Below, piece after piece: positions 63,004-64,000 of a stretch of DNA of 64,000 bases (positions are counted from its first letter, which is position 1; every line of letters begins with the position of its first letter). Source of the DNA: Rhodalgimonas zhirmunskyi (GTDB lineage: Bacteria > Pseudomonadota > Alphaproteobacteria > Rhodobacterales > Rhodobacteraceae); assembly GCA_030848925.1 (NCBI GenBank), contig JANFFA010000006.1, positions 87,623-151,622 on the forward strand, given 5' to 3'. The translations under genes were made by a program, and so were the position numbers. The notes beneath the pieces are model-generated. The model saw only the letters and a list, made by a program, of their open reading frames with translations. It did not search any database and had not been told where the DNA came from.

Positions 63004-63074
63004 TATACCCCTTGTTTGGATGGTGGTAGCGTAAAACCTGCGTCAACAAGGGGTATATACCCCCCGGGGGGTAT
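63004..63074. promoter_or_regulatory. Long perfect inverted repeats between potA and luxR-type gene
   Basis: TATACCCCTTGTT (63004-63016) and AACAAGGGGTATA (63045-63057) form a perfect 13-bp inverted repeat, 28 bases apart. A perfect 18-base palindrome, ATACCCCCC followed by GGGGGGTAT (63057-63074), abuts it. The half-site TATACCCC occurs in each arm. The array sits in the 98-base gap between the divergent genes, so it is a strong operator candidate, most simply for the LuxR-type protein. Confidence 0.75.
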
Positions 63075-63091
63075 GGGGCAGGGGCCAGATC

Positions 63092-63889
63092 ATGCAGATG
63101 GGCGAGGCGGAAAAGCGGCTGGGCGAGGCAATTGCCGCGTTGGACAGTGACGGGTTCGCGCGGGCGCTGGGCCGCTGGCTGGAGGCGGTGGTGCGGCACG
63201 ACAACCTGACCATCCTTGCCTATTTCCGGGGGCGCGCGCCCAAGTCCATCCTGCGACGGGCCGCGCATCCGGCGGTGCATGAACGGTTCGAGAACGTGTA
63301 CCTGAGTGGGGCCTATCTACTTGATCCGTATCATGATTTACACATGACGCGGGCGCCTGCCGGGGTGTACCGATTGACCGATATCGCGCCGGATCAGTTT
63401 CATCGCAATCCCTATTTCCTCGACTATTACGCCGCGACGACGCTGATCGACGAGTTGGCCTTCGTCGCCTATCCGGCGCCGGGGGTGTCGGTGCAGGTGT
63501 GCCTTGGCCGCGACGCGAGTTCGAACCGGCGCTTCACCCAGCGCGAGATCATCAGCGCGAGACTCGTTTCGCCTATTCTTGAGGCATTCGTCGAGCGGCA
63601 GTGGTCGGGTTTGGCTGCCGAAGGGGAAATTTCGGACGCGGCGGAGTCCGCGCACCTGATTGATTCGCTCAAGGCGGCGGAGGGAATTTCGCTGAGCCCG
63701 AGGCAGGCAGAAGTGGCGATGCTGATCCTGCGGGGGCATTCGTCGGTTTCGATCGGGTTGAAGTTGGGAATATCGGCGCAGACGGTGAAGGTGTTTCGCC
63801 GCCAGCTTTACCGCAAATGCGCGATTTCGAGTCAGGCGGAGTTGTTCAACCTGCTGTTGCCCTTGTTGGGCGAGGGGCGCGCTGCTTGA
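63092..63889 (+). CDS. LuxR-type transcriptional regulator
   Basis: A 265-residue regulator with a C-terminal LuxR/FixJ-type helix-turn-helix (about 195-255): LSPRQAEVAMLILRGHSSVSIGLKLGISAQTVKVFRRQLYRKCAISSQAELFNLL in adjoining parts. The N-terminal domain (about 1-185) is not a response-regulator receiver domain, and no acyl-homoserine-lactone-binding set of tryptophans and aspartates is evident. It resembles small-ligand sensing domains found beside amine or polyamine transporters in roseobacters (family recognition is limited). It is divergent from the potABC-F operon and likely controls it. Confidence 0.88.
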   Translation: MQMGEAEKRLGEAIAALDSDGFARALGRWLEAVVRHDNLTILAYFRGRAPKSILRRAAHPAVHERFENVYLSGAYLLDPYHDLHMTRAPAGVYRLTDIAPDQFHRNPYFLDYYAATTLIDELAFVAYPAPGVSVQVCLGRDASSNRRFTQREIISARLVSPILEAFVERQWSGLAAEGEISDAAESAHLIDSLKAAEGISLSPRQAEVAMLILRGHSSVSIGLKLGISAQTVKVFRRQLYRKCAISSQAELFNLLLPLLGEGRAA

Positions 63890-63953
63890 TCGGAGGCACG
63901 TCTGGCAGAGGGTGCAATCGGGTATTTGGAGCCATGAAAGAGAGCGGGCGCGC

Positions 63954-64000
63954 TTAGCCGCCGCAGATGTTTTGCAGACGCAGCCAGTCGGCATCCGAGA
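63954..64000 (-). CDS. C-terminal end of an unidentified gene (truncated by window edge)
   Basis: On the minus strand a frame enters from the right edge and ends at TAA (63954-63956). The visible residues are SDADWLRLQNICGG. Only about 15 codons are visible, so neither identity nor reality can be firmly judged. The gene would be convergent with the LuxR-type gene, 64 bases away. Confidence 0.45.
   Translation of the reverse strand, partial: SDADWLRLQNICGG

Overview
The window is chromosomal DNA from an alphaproteobacterium, most likely Rhodobacterales (Roseobacter group). The base composition is GC-rich with strong GC3. Typical roseobacter content includes tandem peptide deformylases, choice-of-anchor L/Hint proteins, a TTT transporter, a CoxMSL-type molybdenum hydroxylase, CueR/CopA/CopZ and split leu genes. 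Genes are densely packed with many ATGA overlaps. No rRNA, tRNA, insertion sequence, prophage or CRISPR array was recognised. Taxonomy is inferred from gene content only.

Layout. 1-3490: acyl-CoA dehydrogenases, a GlcD-like FAD oxidase and an NTF2-like protein. 3598-7004: RluA-type pseudouridine synthase and two Hint-domain proteins. 7294-10561: dapE, a DUF2064 glycosyltransferase and three overlapping deformylase genes, the last catalytically degenerate. 10852-15039: a PatB/MalY lyase, a small conserved-looking protein, a glutathionyl-hydroquinone reductase and a lytic transglycosylase. 15136-25393: a catabolic locus in which iclR and a class III aminotransferase diverge from tctCBA, an aldehyde dehydrogenase, an aminotransferase-fold protein resembling ammoniophospholyases, an APH-fold kinase and a Tm-1-like protein. 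25439-28300: recO, a TetR regulator and glpK. 28843-36139: rppH, ctpA, an EnvC-like gene, gpmI, rlmH, rsfS and an MscS channel. 36432-39083: leuC, a DUF308 membrane gene and leuD. 39511-45902: a membrane protein, an EEP-family hydrolase, an NAD-binding protein with divergent lysR, an acyl-CoA synthetase and a CoxG-like protein. 45972-50826: glpD, cueR, copA and divergent copZ. 50902-56693: leuB, a secreted creatininase-like protein, and a molybdenum hydroxylase operon with a MoaD/ThiS-like gene. 56930-63889: a polyamine-type ABC transporter with nitrilase and aminotransferase, divergent from a LuxR-type regulator.

How the genes may work together. The most interesting inference is that 17466-25393 encodes import of an amino alcohol or hydroxy-amino acid, its phosphorylation by the APH-fold kinase, removal of phosphate and ammonia by the phospholyase-like PLP enzyme, and oxidation of the resulting aldehyde. 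This is the logic of human hydroxylysine kinase with AGXT2L2/PHYKPL, or of AGXT2L1/ETNPPL on phosphoethanolamine. The 56930-63889 locus looks like uptake and transamination of a polyamine or related amine; its divergent promoter region carries long perfect inverted repeats built on TATACCCC. Glycerol use is split between glpK and glpD, and leucine synthesis between leuC/leuD and leuB.

Several intergenic repeats recur: short palindromes with 3-nt CG-containing loops, a motif built on GGCGGGAGTATTT, and a second motif built on GGAAATATCCC followed by a G-rich hairpin.
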